64,000 nt of DNA from JAWOJB01 sp046484325 (GTDB lineage Bacteria > Actinomycetota > Acidimicrobiia > Spongiisociales > ZC4RG35), in contig JAWOJB010000054.1 in NCBI GenBank assembly GCA_046484325.1, forward strand, positions 7,494 through 71,493. Direction: 5' to 3'. A program made the position numbers and the translations under genes. Every line of letters starts with the position of its first letter. Positions within the stretch are counted from its first letter, which is position 1. Below are positions 18,711-26,455 of the stretch, piece after piece. Below the pieces are notes generated by a model. It ran no database searches and had not been told where the DNA came from. It saw only the letters and a list, made by a program, of their open reading frames with translations.

Positions 18711-19853
18711 CTACAGCTCCGACCACAGATCCCGGGTGGCCAGATCGATCACCGTCCAGGCCATTCCGAGGGCACCGTCGCGGATCGCCCGATGCCCGTC
18801 GGGCGTGAGGGTGTGGGCGGCGAACTCCTTCTGGTGGTTCACCGCCGGGGCCGAGTCGATGCCCAGCATCGGGTGGATCGACGGGACGACCTTTGACACG
18901 TTCCCCATGTCGGTCGAGCCCGACCGGTCGGGGGGGATCTCCGCTCCACGGGCCATCGGCCTCCCGAGCGAGGCGGCGTTGGCCGTGAACAGCTCGACCA
19001 GAGTGGGGTTGTGGATCATGTCGTCGTAGGTGTGGCCGACCTGTTCGATCTCGACCCGGCAGCCGGTTGCGGTCGCCGCCCCCTCGAAGCAGGCCCGGAC
19101 CCGGGGGAGCAGCTCTTCGAGGCGCTCGCGGGTCTGGGCACGCACGTACCAGGACGACCGTGTGTAGGCGGGGACGATGTTGGGGGCCTCGCCACCCTCG
19201 TGGATGATCCCGTGGATCTTGTCGGTGGGGTAGATCGCCTGGCGAAGAGTGGAGATGTTGACGTAGGCCTGGACGAAGGCGTCGAGGGCATTGATCCCGA
19301 GCTGGGGGTAGGCCGAGGCGTGAGCCTCTCGACCGTGGAAGTGGACGTCGAAGTGGCCGACAGCGATCACGTTGCCGTCGACGACGTCCTCGGGGGTGGG
19401 ATGGACCATCATCGCGGCGGCGGCACCGTCGAATGCCCCGGCCAGGATGAGATCAACCTTGCCGCCGAAGTGCTCCTCGGCCGGGGTGCCAAGCACCGTC
19501 AACCGGAAGCCGAGCTCGTCGGCAAGGGGGAGGAGGGCATAGCCGGCGCCGAGGGCGGCGGTGGCGATGATGTTGTGTCCGCAGGCATGACCCACGCCGG
19601 GAAGGGCGTCCTCCTCGGCGCAGATGATCACCTCCGGCCCCCGTGATCCGGCCCTGGCGGTGAACGCGGTGTCGAGTCCGTAGGCGGGGTGCTCAACGTC
19701 GAAGCCGGTCTCCCGGAGGAACCCGGCCAGCCGCCGGGAGGTCTCGTGCTCCTGGTAGGCCACCTCGGGGTGGTCGTACATCCAGCGGCTCAACTCGCGG
19801 AGGCGCGGCTCGGCCTCCTCGAAACGGGCTTGGGCGAGTTCCTTCGGGTTCAT
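18711..19853 (-). CDS. M20-family amidohydrolase (AbgB-like)
   Basis: 380-residue zinc amidohydrolase of the M20D group. Metal-binding motifs: ALPGVGHACGHNIIATAALG near residue 90, GTPAEEHFGGKVDL with the catalytic Glu pair, and the dimerisation domain with FHGREAHASAYPQLGINALDA. Relatives cleave N-acyl amino acids, indole-acetyl amino acids or p-aminobenzoyl-glutamate. The pairing with a thioesterase suggests breakdown of an acylated compound, which is inference from position. The ATG follows a TANNNT box by 7 nt, and the promoter is back to back with that of the divergent lipoprotein gene (53 bp between starts). Confidence 0.85.
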   Translation of the reverse strand: MNPKELAQARFEEAEPRLRELSRWMYDHPEVAYQEHETSRRLAGFLRETGFDVEHPAYGLDTAFTARAGSRGPEVIICAEEDALPGVGHACGHNIIATAALGAGYALLPLADELGFRLTVLGTPAEEHFGGKVDLILAGAFDGAAAAMMVHPTPEDVVDGNVIAVGHFDVHFHGREAHASAYPQLGINALDAFVQAYVNISTLRQAIYPTDKIHGIIHEGGEAPNIVPAYTRSSWYVRAQTRERLEELLPRVRACFEGAATATGCRVEIEQVGHTYDDMIHNPTLVELFTANAASLGRPMARGAEIPPDRSGSTDMGNVSKVVPSIHPMLGIDSAPAVNHQKEFAAHTLTPDGHRAIRDGALGMAWTVIDLATRDLWSEL

Positions 19854-19860
19854 GGCGTTG

Positions 19861-19866
19861 ACGGTA
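19861..19866 (-). promoter_or_regulatory. Leaderless -10 element of the amidohydrolase gene
   Basis: TACCGT on the minus strand, 7 nt before the ATG at 19853. It shares a 53-bp divergent region with the lipoprotein promoter. Confidence 0.5.
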
Positions 19867-19893
19867 CTGCGCCGGTCCGCGCGCGGTGCGCTC

Positions 19894-19899
19894 TAGCCT
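19894..19899 (+). promoter_or_regulatory. Leaderless -10 element of the 19.9-kb lipoprotein gene
   Basis: TAGCCT, 7 nt before the ATG at 19907; selects this ATG over an in-frame one 21 bp upstream. Confidence 0.5.
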
Positions 19900-19906
19900 C
19901 TCGTCG

Positions 19907-20431
19907 ATGCGCCGCTTCGTCTCCGTGTTCGTCTTCGTGGTCGCCGCCTGCGGTGGCCCGGCTGCGGACACCACGACCACCAGCGTGGTCGACACGACCA
20001 CCACCTCGCCCGAGTCGACCACCACGACGGTGGTCCCGGTGCTCGACGACTGCCCGCCCGCTCCCTATCGCGTGCCGGTGCTGCCGGCCAGGGTCGACGA
20101 GGTGGCGGTCCCCTCGGAGGAGATCGAGCTCGACCCGGTCACCTCGGCTCCGGGCACTCACTCGACGATCTGGCTCGACGGCGAGGGCGACCTGGCGGTG
20201 GCGCTCGTCCGGGGGACCCTGCCACTCGAGGACTTCCCCGGGGACAAGGGGGAGGTCTTCATCGACGGGGCTCGCGGGGTGGCGGGGCCGTTCCCCGATG
20301 GATCGTGGGTGGTGGCGTGGTTCGAGGCGCCGGGCGAACGGTGCGACCTCTACACGATGGTGTTCTACCCCCCGGTCGAGCCGCTGGAAGTGCGCGACAC
20401 GATCGAGGCGATGGACCGGGTCGCCGGCTGA
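19907..20431 (+). CDS. Predicted lipoprotein with Thr-rich linker, unknown function
   Basis: 174 residues. A short hydrophobic signal ends in VVAAC (Cys15), followed by about 25 residues made mostly of Thr, then a compact domain with WLDGEGDLAVALVRGTLPL, PDGSWVVAWF and a final cysteine-containing segment ERCDLYTMVFYPP. I do not recognise the domain. Two cysteines outside the lipobox could form a disulfide. The stop is followed by a palindromic element shared with the convergent SPFH gene. Confidence 0.7.
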   Translation: MRRFVSVFVFVVAACGGPAADTTTTSVVDTTTTSPESTTTTVVPVLDDCPPAPYRVPVLPARVDEVAVPSEEIELDPVTSAPGTHSTIWLDGEGDLAVALVRGTLPLEDFPGDKGEVFIDGARGVAGPFPDGSWVVAWFEAPGERCDLYTMVFYPPVEPLEVRDTIEAMDRVAG

Positions 20432-20442
20432 CCATGCGAACT

Positions 20443-20487
20443 GTGGGCCGGGGAACACGATTTCCGTGTTCCCCAGCCCTGGGTTGG
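20443..20487 (-). repeat. Stop-proximal double-palindrome element, copy 1
   Basis: Hairpin arms GGGGAACACG and CGTGTTCCCC (10 bp, 5-nt loop), then an overlapping second palindrome around GGGTTGG. It begins 5 nt after the SPFH stop codon when read on the minus strand. It differs from copy 2 by one base. Confidence 0.85.
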
Positions 20488-20492
20488 TCGGT

Positions 20493-21422
20493 TCAGCCGG
20501 TCGGGCCGTTGTCCGAGCCTGCGTCCTTCCACATCTCGGCGATGGCGGCGACGCCGCCGAGCACACCGGTCGTGTCGAGGGGGAGGAAGATCTTGGTTGC
20601 CTGGCCGTTGGCCACCTCCTGGAGCGTCTCCAGATAGCGGATGGCCACCAGGTCGGGGGTGGGGTCCCCCGTGTGGATGGCGGAGAACACCCGCTCGATC
20701 GCCCGGCCCTCGCCTTCGGCCACCGTCTCCTTCTGGTACCGATCGGCGTCGGCGACCCGCTTGATCGCCTCGGCCTTTCCCTCGGCCTCGAGGATCTGGC
20801 TCTCCTTCACGCCCTCCGAGCGGAGGATGGCCGCCCGCTTCTCGCCCTCGGCCTCGGTCACCGCAGCCCGGCGGTCCCGCTCGGCCTTCATCTGCCGGTG
20901 CATGGCCTCGGTGACGTCGCTCGGGGGCTCGATCCGTTGGATCTCGACCCGGACCACCCGGGTGCCCCACTTGTCGGTGGCGTCGTCGAGGATCTGACGC
21001 AGTTTGGCGTTGATGACCTCGCGGGAGGTGAGCGCGGCGTCGAGGTCGAGGTCGCCGACCACGTTCCTCAGGTTGGTCTGGGCGAGCTTGGTGACGGCCA
21101 TCACGAAGTTGGCCACGTTGTACTTCAGCTTCACCGGGTCGGTTGCCTCGTAGTAGATGACGGCGTCGACCGTCACCACCACGTTGTCCTTCGTGATGAC
21201 CTCTTGGGGAGGGACGTCGACGACCTGCTCTCGCATGTCGACCTTGGTGATCCGCTTGACGAAGGGCATCACCCAGCGGAGGCCTGAGTCGACGGTCTTG
21301 TCGTACCGGCCCAGCACCTCGACCAGGCCCTTCTCGTAGGGCCGGATGATTCGGAACCCCGTGGCCGCGATGAGGATGAAGGCCAGTGCCAGCACCCCGA
21401 AGAGTGCGATCAGCGCTTCCAT
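20493..21422 (-). CDS. SPFH/Band 7 membrane protein (stomatin-like)
   Basis: 309 residues. The N-terminal membrane hairpin or span (about residues 3-25) leads into the Band 7 domain (GFRIIRPYEKGLVEVLGRYDKTVDSG start), with VVVTVDAVIYYEATDPVKL and DDATDKWGTRVVRVEIQRIEPP, closely matching the QmcA/slipin type. An Ala/Glu/Arg-rich coiled coil follows (about 190-255). Such proteins oligomerise and organise membrane microdomains and usually pair with NfeD-type partners, as here: the NfeD gene ends 30 bp upstream. Confidence 0.92.
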   Translation of the reverse strand: MEALIALFGVLALAFILIAATGFRIIRPYEKGLVEVLGRYDKTVDSGLRWVMPFVKRITKVDMREQVVDVPPQEVITKDNVVVTVDAVIYYEATDPVKLKYNVANFVMAVTKLAQTNLRNVVGDLDLDAALTSREVINAKLRQILDDATDKWGTRVVRVEIQRIEPPSDVTEAMHRQMKAERDRRAAVTEAEGEKRAAILRSEGVKESQILEAEGKAEAIKRVADADRYQKETVAEGEGRAIERVFSAIHTGDPTPDLVAIRYLETLQEVANGQATKIFLPLDTTGVLGGVAAIAEMWKDAGSDNGPTG

Positions 21423-21452
21423 GTCCGTCCTTTCCGTCGTGTTCTCACGTGC

Positions 21453-22241
21453 TCAGTCTCTCGGGGCCACCAGGACCCGGGTGCCCCGGATTTCCTGCAC
21501 CACCACCCAGGCCCCCGCCTCGATCGTCTCTTCGGCCAGGGCCCGCCACTCCTCGCCACCGACCCGGACCAGCCCGGTGTCCAGCGTGGCGTCGATCGTC
21601 TCGAGCGCGATCCCAACCACCCCGACGAGCCGATTCGGGCCCACCTTGGGCTGCTCGACCTCGTCCTGGTGGCGGATGAACCTCCGGAGGTAGGCCAGCG
21701 ACAGGATCGACACGGCGAAGAAGACGAGCCACTGCGCCACGAGGTTCACGCCGAGCCAGGCCAGGATGGCCGCCGCCGCCGCCCCGATCCCGAATGGCAG
21801 CAGGAAGAACCCGGCCGTGAAGATTTCGCCGATCCCGAAGAGCAGCGCCAATCCCGTCCAGAACCAACGCCAGATCTCGTTGTCCACCGTGCCGCCTCCG
21901 TTCTCGTTCCCGAGGGTGGCGCCGACGATCACGCCTGCCACGAGCGCCACCCCTCCGATCACGTACGCCCAGAACGCCCACCGTCCGGCTCGGGGGCGGG
22001 ACGGCTCTGGAGCGCCGCCACCGGGCTCCTCCGATCGCCACTCGACCGCCCACGCCTCGGCGAAGGCCCGCCGATCCGGCCCGATCACGTCCTCGACGGT
22101 GCGGCCGTCCTCGGCCGCCTGGAGCAGGTGCTGCTGGAGTTCCAGGCGCATGCCCGCGACCGTCTCCGGGGGGACGCCGGTGTCGCGCCAGTAGCGCTCG
22201 CAGGCGGCTACCGCCTGATCCACGTCCCTCCGTTCAGTCAT
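21453..22241 (-). CDS. NfeD-like membrane protein with N-terminal PadR-partner-like domain
   Basis: 262 residues. The N-terminal 65 residues (VDQAVAACERYWRDTGVPP... to AFAEAWAVEWR) look like the short helical domain found in membrane proteins co-encoded with PadR regulators. Then come several membrane spans (about residues 85-185) with IWRWFWTGLALLFGIGEIF and a C-terminal OB-fold (VGVVGIALETIDATLDTGLVRVGGEEWRA), the NfeD partner domain of SPFH proteins. The ATG at 22241 is preceded by GGAGG 5 nt away, preferred over an ATG 12 bp upstream. It overlaps the padR stop by 8 bp. Confidence 0.8.
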   Translation of the reverse strand: MTERRDVDQAVAACERYWRDTGVPPETVAGMRLELQQHLLQAAEDGRTVEDVIGPDRRAFAEAWAVEWRSEEPGGGAPEPSRPRAGRWAFWAYVIGGVALVAGVIVGATLGNENGGGTVDNEIWRWFWTGLALLFGIGEIFTAGFFLLPFGIGAAAAAILAWLGVNLVAQWLVFFAVSILSLAYLRRFIRHQDEVEQPKVGPNRLVGVVGIALETIDATLDTGLVRVGGEEWRALAEETIEAGAWVVVQEIRGTRVLVAPRD

Positions 22242-22587
22242 CCGATCCTCCATTCAGCACCCGGTCCACCGCCTCGACCAGGGTCCGCCAATCCCGTTCC
22301 CATTCCTCGAGGGCGGTGGCGCCCTCCGGAGCGACCCGGTAGTACTTGCGGGCGGGTCCGCCGCTCGACTCCACCAGGTATCCCTCGATGAGCCCCTGAC
22401 GCTGGAGCCGGCTCAACAGGGGGTAGATGGTCCCCTCGCTCACGAGGTCGAGTCCTCGATCCGAGAGCTTGCGCACCATCTCGTATCCGTAGCTGGGTTC
22501 CTCGTCGATTATCGCCAGCAGGCACATGTCGAGGACGCCCTTCAGCAGCTGCGAGCTGCGCTCGGAGCCGCCACTCGTCACTACCAT
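22234..22587 (-). CDS. PadR family transcriptional regulator
   Basis: 117 residues. Winged helix with the family hallmark EEPSYGYEMVRKLSDRGLD and SEGTIYPLLSRLQRQGLIEG; dimerisation helix at the C-terminus. Known relatives repress neighbouring membrane-protein genes and respond to small hydrophobic ligands or stress. It is the first gene of padR-nfeD-spfh, so autoregulation of the membrane-microdomain pair is likely. The ATG at 22587 lies 7 nt after TATCTT; an in-frame TTG three codons upstream is less likely. Confidence 0.88.
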   Translation of the reverse strand: MVVTSGGSERSSQLLKGVLDMCLLAIIDEEPSYGYEMVRKLSDRGLDLVSEGTIYPLLSRLQRQGLIEGYLVESSGGPARKYYRVAPEGATALEEWERDWRTLVEAVDRVLNGGSDD

Positions 22588-22594
22588 GTTCCGC

Positions 22595-22600
22595 AAGATA
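22595..22600 (-). promoter_or_regulatory. Leaderless -10 element of the padR operon
   Basis: TATCTT on the minus strand, 7 nt before the ATG at 22587. Confidence 0.5.
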
Positions 22601-22686
22601 CCAGGTTACAGCCAGTAATCAAGATCGCGAGACATAAGCCCCGGAGGATTGTCGGCTCTTCGCGGGAACGGGTCACGGCATCCGGA

Positions 22687-22692
22687 TACGCT
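22687..22692 (+). promoter_or_regulatory. Leaderless -10 element ahead of the glutamine synthetase-like operon
   Basis: TACGCT, 6 nt before the ATG of the truncated cyclic-nucleotide ORF at 22699, so the operon appears to be transcribed from inside that remnant's promoter. Confidence 0.5.
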
Positions 22693-22698
22693 GGCGCC

Positions 22699-22908
22699 AT
22701 GCTCGAGGTCGCCCGCTTCCTGGCCGCCCACCCGCCCTTCCGGGGCCTCCCCACCGCCATGGTCGATGAGATCGCCAGGTCGGTTGCGGTCGAGTTCTTC
22801 CCGACCGGAACGGTGATCCTCCGGCAGGGTGGCGCCCGGGAAGCCCCGGCACGAAGGAGGATGCATGGGGAGCCCACGGGGCTTGTTGACCCTCGCCGAG
22901 CTCGGTGA
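22699..22908 (+). pseudogene. Truncated cyclic-nucleotide-binding domain ORF
   Basis: 69 codons. The first 45 (FLAAHPPFRGLPTAMVDEIA, then FFPTGTVILRQGG) are the opening of a cNMP-binding domain. After RQGG the sequence becomes Arg-rich and the similarity stops where beta strands 3-8 should follow. It keeps a leaderless promoter, and its 3' part contains the ribosome site and start of the glutamine synthetase-like gene, overlapping it by 44 bp. It may be a decayed gene now serving as a leader ORF; a role as coupled leader peptide is possible. Confidence 0.6.
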
Positions 22909-24244
22909 GCTGGCCGCCGCCGACGCCATCGACACGGTGGTGGTCGGGTTCACCGACCACTACGGCAGGGTGCACGGAAAGCGATTCGACGCCGGGTACT
23001 TCGTCGACGAGGTCCACGACCACGGCACCCACGGTTGCGACTACCTGCTCACCGTCGACATGGAGATGGAACCGGTGCCGGGATACCGGTACGCCAACTG
23101 GGAGTTGGGGTACGGGGACTTCCACATGGTCCCGGACCTGTCCACGCTCCGGGTCGCCGATTGGCTCGACCGGTCGGCATTCGTCCTCTGCGACCTGGAG
23201 GACGAGGGCTCGCACCGGCGCGTCGAGGTGGCGCCCCGGTCCATCCTCCGCCGCCAGCTCGAGCGGGCGGCGGCCACCGGGTACACCGCAAAGGGGGCGT
23301 CGGAACTCGAGTACTTCCTCTTCGAGGACAGCTACCGGGAGGCGGCCGAGCGCCACTACCACGATCTCACCCCCGCCGGGTGGTACATCGAGGACTATCA
23401 CCTCCTCCAGGGAACCCGGGAGGAGGGATACAACGGGGCGGTCAGGCGCCATCTTTCCCGTTCGGGGATCCCGGTCGAGAACTCGAAAGGGGAGTGGGGT
23501 CGCGGCCAGCACGAGATGAACGTTCGCTACACCGAGCTGCTCGACATGGCGGACCGCCATACGATCATGAAGCTGGCGATGAAGGACATCGCCGAGTTGC
23601 AGGGTGTCAGCGTCACGTTCATGGCCAAGCCGTTCGCCACCGAGGCCGGCTCCAGCTGCCACCTCCACGTGTCGCTCTGGCAGGAGGACGACAACGTCTT
23701 CCCGGGCGACCACGTCTTCGGGCGGGTATCGGCGTCCGACCACTTCCGTTGGTTCCTGGGCGGGTGGATGGCCCACCTCCCCGAGCTCATGGTGTTCTTC
23801 GCCCCCACCGTGAACTCGTACAAGCGATATCAGGACGCCTCCTGGGCGCCGGTGCGCATCGCCTGGAGTTATGACAACCGGACGGCCGGATTCCGGGTGG
23901 TCGGCCACGGGCGGTCGCTCCGCATCGAGTGCCGGATCCCGGGGGCCGACACCAACCCCTATCTCGCCTATGCGGCGGTCATGGCGGCCGGGCTCGACGG
24001 GATCGAGCGGCGGATCGAGCCGCCGGAGATGTTCGCGGGCGACGTGTACCAGGCCGCCCACCTGCCCCGGGTTCCCTACACGCTCCGGGAAGCGGTGTCG
24101 CTGTTCGAGGAGAGCGAGTTCGTGCGGGAGGCGCTGGGCGAGGCGGTGCAGGAGCACTACGCCCACTTCTTCCGTCAGGAGGCCACCGCATACGACAACG
24201 CCGTCACCGACTGGGAGCGGTGGCGCTACTTCGAGCGGATCTAG
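22865..24244 (+). CDS. Glutamine synthetase-family ligase (GlnA3/GlnA4/PuuA-like)
   Basis: 459-residue ATP-dependent gamma-glutamyl ligase of the glutamine synthetase fold. N-terminal beta-Grasp domain: VVVGFTDHYGRVHGKRFDAG. Catalytic domain: ASELEYFLFED, GQHEMNVRYTELLDMADRH, EAGSSCHLHVSLW, RIECRIPGADTNPYLAYAA. The divergent N-terminus and neighbours (SDR, aldehyde dehydrogenase, amidotransferase) argue against housekeeping GlnA and for gamma-glutamylation of an amine or polyamine. AAGGAGG directly precedes the ATG at a short 4-nt spacing. Exact amine unknown. Confidence 0.85.
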   Translation: MGSPRGLLTLAELGELAAADAIDTVVVGFTDHYGRVHGKRFDAGYFVDEVHDHGTHGCDYLLTVDMEMEPVPGYRYANWELGYGDFHMVPDLSTLRVADWLDRSAFVLCDLEDEGSHRRVEVAPRSILRRQLERAAATGYTAKGASELEYFLFEDSYREAAERHYHDLTPAGWYIEDYHLLQGTREEGYNGAVRRHLSRSGIPVENSKGEWGRGQHEMNVRYTELLDMADRHTIMKLAMKDIAELQGVSVTFMAKPFATEAGSSCHLHVSLWQEDDNVFPGDHVFGRVSASDHFRWFLGGWMAHLPELMVFFAPTVNSYKRYQDASWAPVRIAWSYDNRTAGFRVVGHGRSLRIECRIPGADTNPYLAYAAVMAAGLDGIERRIEPPEMFAGDVYQAAHLPRVPYTLREAVSLFEESEFVREALGEAVQEHYAHFFRQEATAYDNAVTDWERWRYFERI

Positions 24245-24253
24245 CGTGGACGC

Positions 24254-24302
24254 GAGACGTGCGTCATGAGACGTGAGTGGGATGTGAGGCGGGGAGCGTG
24301 AG
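24254..24302. repeat. Degenerate heptamer tandem array D
   Basis: Units GAGACGT, GCGTCAT, GAGACGT, GAGTGGG, ATGTGAG, GCGGGGA, GCGTGAG fill nearly the whole gap between the glutamine synthetase-like gene and the SDR gene and supply the latter's ribosome site and GTG start. Confidence 0.75.
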
Positions 24303-25071
24303 ACTCGAGGGCAAGGTGACTCTGATCACGGGCGCCGGCTCGGGCATCGGCCGGGAGGCCGCCCTGCTCTTCGCCGCCGAAGGGGCGGCGGTGGTGGCCG
24401 TCGACGTCCGCGAGGAGCCGGCAGCGGAGACCGCCGCCATGGTCGAGCAGGCCGGGGGGCGGGCGCAGGCGGTACGGGCCGACGTGTCGAAGGACGCCGA
24501 TTGCCGGGCGATGGTCGAGGCGGCCGAGGCGACGTTCGGTCGGCTCGACGTCCTGTTCAACAACGCCGGGATCATGCACTCGGCCGACGACGACGCCGTC
24601 GCCACCGCCGAGGACATCTGGGATCTGACGATGGACATCAACGCCAAGGGCGTGTTCCTCGGCTGTAAGCACGGCATCCCCGCCCTCCGCCGGGCTGGGG
24701 GCGGGTCGATCATCAACACCGCCTCGTTCGTGGCGATCATGGGGGCGGCCACCCCGCAGATCGCCTACACCGCATCGAAGGGGGCCGTGCTCGCCCTCAC
24801 CCGGGAGCTGGCGGTGGTGCACGCCCGGGAGAACATCCGGGTGAACTCGCTGTGCCCGGGTCCGCTCCGGACCGAGCTCCTCATGAAGTTCCTCGACACC
24901 GAGGAGAAGCGCCAGCGGAGGCTGGTGCACATCCCGATGGGCAGGTTCGGGGAGGCCGCAGAGATGGCCAAGGCGGCGTTGTGGCTCGCATCGGACGAGT
25001 CTTCCTACGTGACGGGATCCGACTTCGTGGTCGACGGCGGCATCACCGCCGCCTATGTGACGCCGTCATGA
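24298..25071 (+). CDS. Short-chain dehydrogenase/reductase
   Basis: 257-residue classical SDR. Cofactor motif TGAGSGIG, NNAG in LDVLFNNAGIMH, catalytic Tyr/Lys in YTASKGAVLALT, and the C-terminal GSDFVVDGG. The Asp at the end of strand 2 (VVAVDVRE) favours NAD(H). The GTG start lies at the edge of heptamer array D with a GGGGAG ribosome site close by. The stop overlaps the aldehyde dehydrogenase ATG (ATGA), so they are coupled. In a gamma-glutamylated amine pathway it could take the place of an amine oxidase or process the aldehyde; this is speculation. Confidence 0.9.
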   Translation: MRLEGKVTLITGAGSGIGREAALLFAAEGAAVVAVDVREEPAAETAAMVEQAGGRAQAVRADVSKDADCRAMVEAAEATFGRLDVLFNNAGIMHSADDDAVATAEDIWDLTMDINAKGVFLGCKHGIPALRRAGGGSIINTASFVAIMGAATPQIAYTASKGAVLALTRELAVVHARENIRVNSLCPGPLRTELLMKFLDTEEKRQRRLVHIPMGRFGEAAEMAKAALWLASDESSYVTGSDFVVDGGITAAYVTPS

Positions 25072-26453
25072 GCGACACCGCCACCCTGATCGACCCCGCC
25101 ACCGGGGGACCGATCGCCGAGGTGCCGCGGGCGACGGCGGCCGACGTCGCCCGGGCGGTGGGATCCGCCCATGCCGCCTACGAAGCGGGGGTCTGGCGCC
25201 GGGCCCCGGTCCGGGAACGGCGCGACGTCCTCCGGAGGATCGCCGACCTCGTACGGCGTGACCTCGAACTGCTGGCGCGGCTGGAGTCGTCGAACACCGG
25301 CAAGCCGATCACCGGGGCCCGAGGTGAGATCGGGGCCGTGGCGACCACCTTCGACTACTACGCCGGGGCGGTCGACAAGTTCTTCGGCCAGACGATCCCT
25401 GGCAATTCGCCCGGCACGTTGCTCACGTTCCGGGAGCCGCTGGGGGTGTGTGCCGCCATCACGCCGTGGAACTTCCCGATGCTGATCCTGGGCTGGAAGG
25501 CGGCCCCCGCCCTGGCCATGGGCAACTCGGTCGTCGTCAAGCCCGCCGAGGTCACGCCGCTCACCGCCCTGGGCTTCGCCGAGCTGGCGGCCGAAGCCGG
25601 CCTCCCCGACGGGGTGCTCCAGGTGATCACGGGGCGCGGATCCGAGGTGGGCGAGGCGCTCGTGACCCATCCCCTCGTCCGCAAGATCTCCTTCACCGGT
25701 TCCACCGAGGTGGGGAGCCGGGTCATGGCCATGGCGGCTCCCGGCGTCAAACGGGTGTCGCTCGAGCTGGGAGGGAAGTCGGCCAACGTCGTGTTCGCCG
25801 ACGCCGACTTGGAGGCCTGCCTCCCCTCCTCGCTGTGGTCGGTTTACGACAATGCCGGCCAGGACTGCTGCTCGCGCAGCCGGTTCCTGGTCGAGCGGGC
25901 CGTCTTCGACGACTTCGTTGGGCGCTTCACCGAGCTGACCTCGACGATCCGGGTGGGCGATCCATCCGACGAGTCCACGGAGATGGGCCCACTCATCACC
26001 CCGGCGCACCTCGAGACGGTGGTCGGCTACCTCCGACTGGGGGAGGAGGAGGGGGCGCGGAGGGTGTGTGGCGGCACGCGTTTGGACGGGCCCGGCAACT
26101 TCCTCACGCCGGCCGTGTACGTCGACGTGGACCCTGGGATGCGGTTCGCCCGCGAGGAGATCTTCGGCCCGGTGGTGGCCATGATCCCCTTCGACGGCGA
26201 GGACGAGGCGATCCGGCTCGCCAACGACTCGATCTACGGACTGTCCGGCTCGCTGTGGACGCGAGATGTCGGTAGGGCGCTCCGGGTGGCGCGGGCCGTC
26301 GAGACCGGGATGATCTCGATCAACTCCTCGTCCTCGGTCCACATCGAGGCGCCGTTCGGCGGGGTGAAGCAGTCCGGTATGGGTCGTGAGCAGGGGATGG
26401 CGGCCCTCGACGCCTACACCGAGTACAAGACGGTGTTCGTGGCAGAGGTCTGA
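25068..26453 (+). CDS. NAD(P)-dependent aldehyde dehydrogenase
   Basis: 461-residue ALDH superfamily enzyme. ITPWNFPMLILGWK (substrate and cofactor entrance), FTGSTEVGSRV (Rossmann loop), LELGGKSANVVF with the general base Glu, and the nucleophile in NAGQDCCSRSR, where two adjacent Cys occupy the catalytic position. The C-terminal AREEIFGPVVAMIPF and FGGVKQSGMGREQG are complete. Similar to betaine-aldehyde or gamma-glutamyl-aminoaldehyde dehydrogenases. Only 2 bp separate it from the amidotransferase gene. Confidence 0.93.
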   Translation: MSDTATLIDPATGGPIAEVPRATAADVARAVGSAHAAYEAGVWRRAPVRERRDVLRRIADLVRRDLELLARLESSNTGKPITGARGEIGAVATTFDYYAGAVDKFFGQTIPGNSPGTLLTFREPLGVCAAITPWNFPMLILGWKAAPALAMGNSVVVKPAEVTPLTALGFAELAAEAGLPDGVLQVITGRGSEVGEALVTHPLVRKISFTGSTEVGSRVMAMAAPGVKRVSLELGGKSANVVFADADLEACLPSSLWSVYDNAGQDCCSRSRFLVERAVFDDFVGRFTELTSTIRVGDPSDESTEMGPLITPAHLETVVGYLRLGEEEGARRVCGGTRLDGPGNFLTPAVYVDVDPGMRFAREEIFGPVVAMIPFDGEDEAIRLANDSIYGLSGSLWTRDVGRALRVARAVETGMISINSSSSVHIEAPFGGVKQSGMGREQGMAALDAYTEYKTVFVAEV

Positions 26454-26455
26454 GC

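Noticed and set aside
22865..24244. Housekeeping glutamine synthetase glnA
   Set aside because: Divergent N-terminus and catabolic neighbours (SDR, ALDH, amidotransferase) point to a GlnA3/GlnA4/PuuA-type ligase.
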